DNA of 5,575 bases, taken from contig DAIEPS010000130.1 in NCBI GenBank assembly GCA_027348305.1, positions 1 to 5,575 on the forward strand, in the 5' to 3' direction. Position numbers and translations under genes: made by a program. Shown in pieces: positions 5,552-5,575 of the stretch (position 1 is the first letter of the stretch; the number at the start of each line of letters is the position of its first letter). This stretch comes from Anaerolineaceae bacterium. Lineage in GTDB: Bacteria > Chloroflexota > Anaerolineae > Anaerolineales > Anaerolineaceae. The notes beneath the pieces were generated by a model. The model saw nothing but the letters and a program-made list of their open reading frames with translations, did no database searches and had not been told where the DNA came from.

Positions 5552-5575
5552 TTGACCAACACATTTCTGCATCAA

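Noticed and set aside
1..5575. CRISPR array, insertion sequence, phage or tRNA genes
   Set aside because: No regularly spaced repeats, transposase or integrase motifs, terminal inverted repeats, or tRNA cloverleaf signatures were seen on either strand.

Overview
The window is an ordinary bacterial chromosomal segment of about 5.6 kb with moderate GC content. It holds six recognisable protein genes and no sign of phage, insertion sequences, CRISPR, tRNA or rRNA. The mix of genes fits Chloroflexota, perhaps Anaerolineae-like: a secreted DsbA-like thioredoxin, a DUF554 membrane protein, a PduO-type adenosyltransferase, a family 5 solute-binding protein next to secG, and a PHP phosphoesterase. 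That placement is an impression from protein style, not a demonstrated assignment.

Left part (1-1690): the 3' part of a DsbA-family thioredoxin gene runs rightward and ends at 386. It meets a leftward two-gene operon, a PduO-type cob(I)alamin adenosyltransferase (1136-1690) followed by a DUF554 membrane protein (435-1139). The two operon genes share a 4-bp ATGA overlap. The convergent transcription units share one strong bidirectional terminator hairpin (404-436), which contains the DUF554 stop codon.

Middle (1691-3992): a 223-bp intergenic region, the longest in the window, carries a good leftward promoter for the adenosyltransferase operon, two dyads with matching CAGGT/ACCTG arms, and the terminator hairpin of the next gene. 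Then come a leftward family 5 (oligopeptide-type) solute-binding protein with an N-terminal membrane anchor and no cysteine (1914-3602), and leftward secG (3703-3927). secG starts at TTG behind a perfect AGGAGG and has a near-consensus promoter.

Right part (3993-5551): diverging from secG is a rightward pair, a PHP-domain metallohydrolase with a complete set of metal ligands and a C-terminal beta-rich extension, and a YbaK/EbsC-type aminoacyl-tRNA deacylase. The second gene starts at TTG inside the stop of the first (TTGA overlap).

The genes look like housekeeping and accessory metabolism: B12 cofactor activation, protein export, peptide or solute capture, thiol redox, tRNA editing. I found no convincing evidence of an undescribed multi-gene system. 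The points most worth a second look are the cysteine-free orphan binding protein beside secG, the two coupled gene pairs whose partners have no obvious link, and the paired dyads at 1806-1860.
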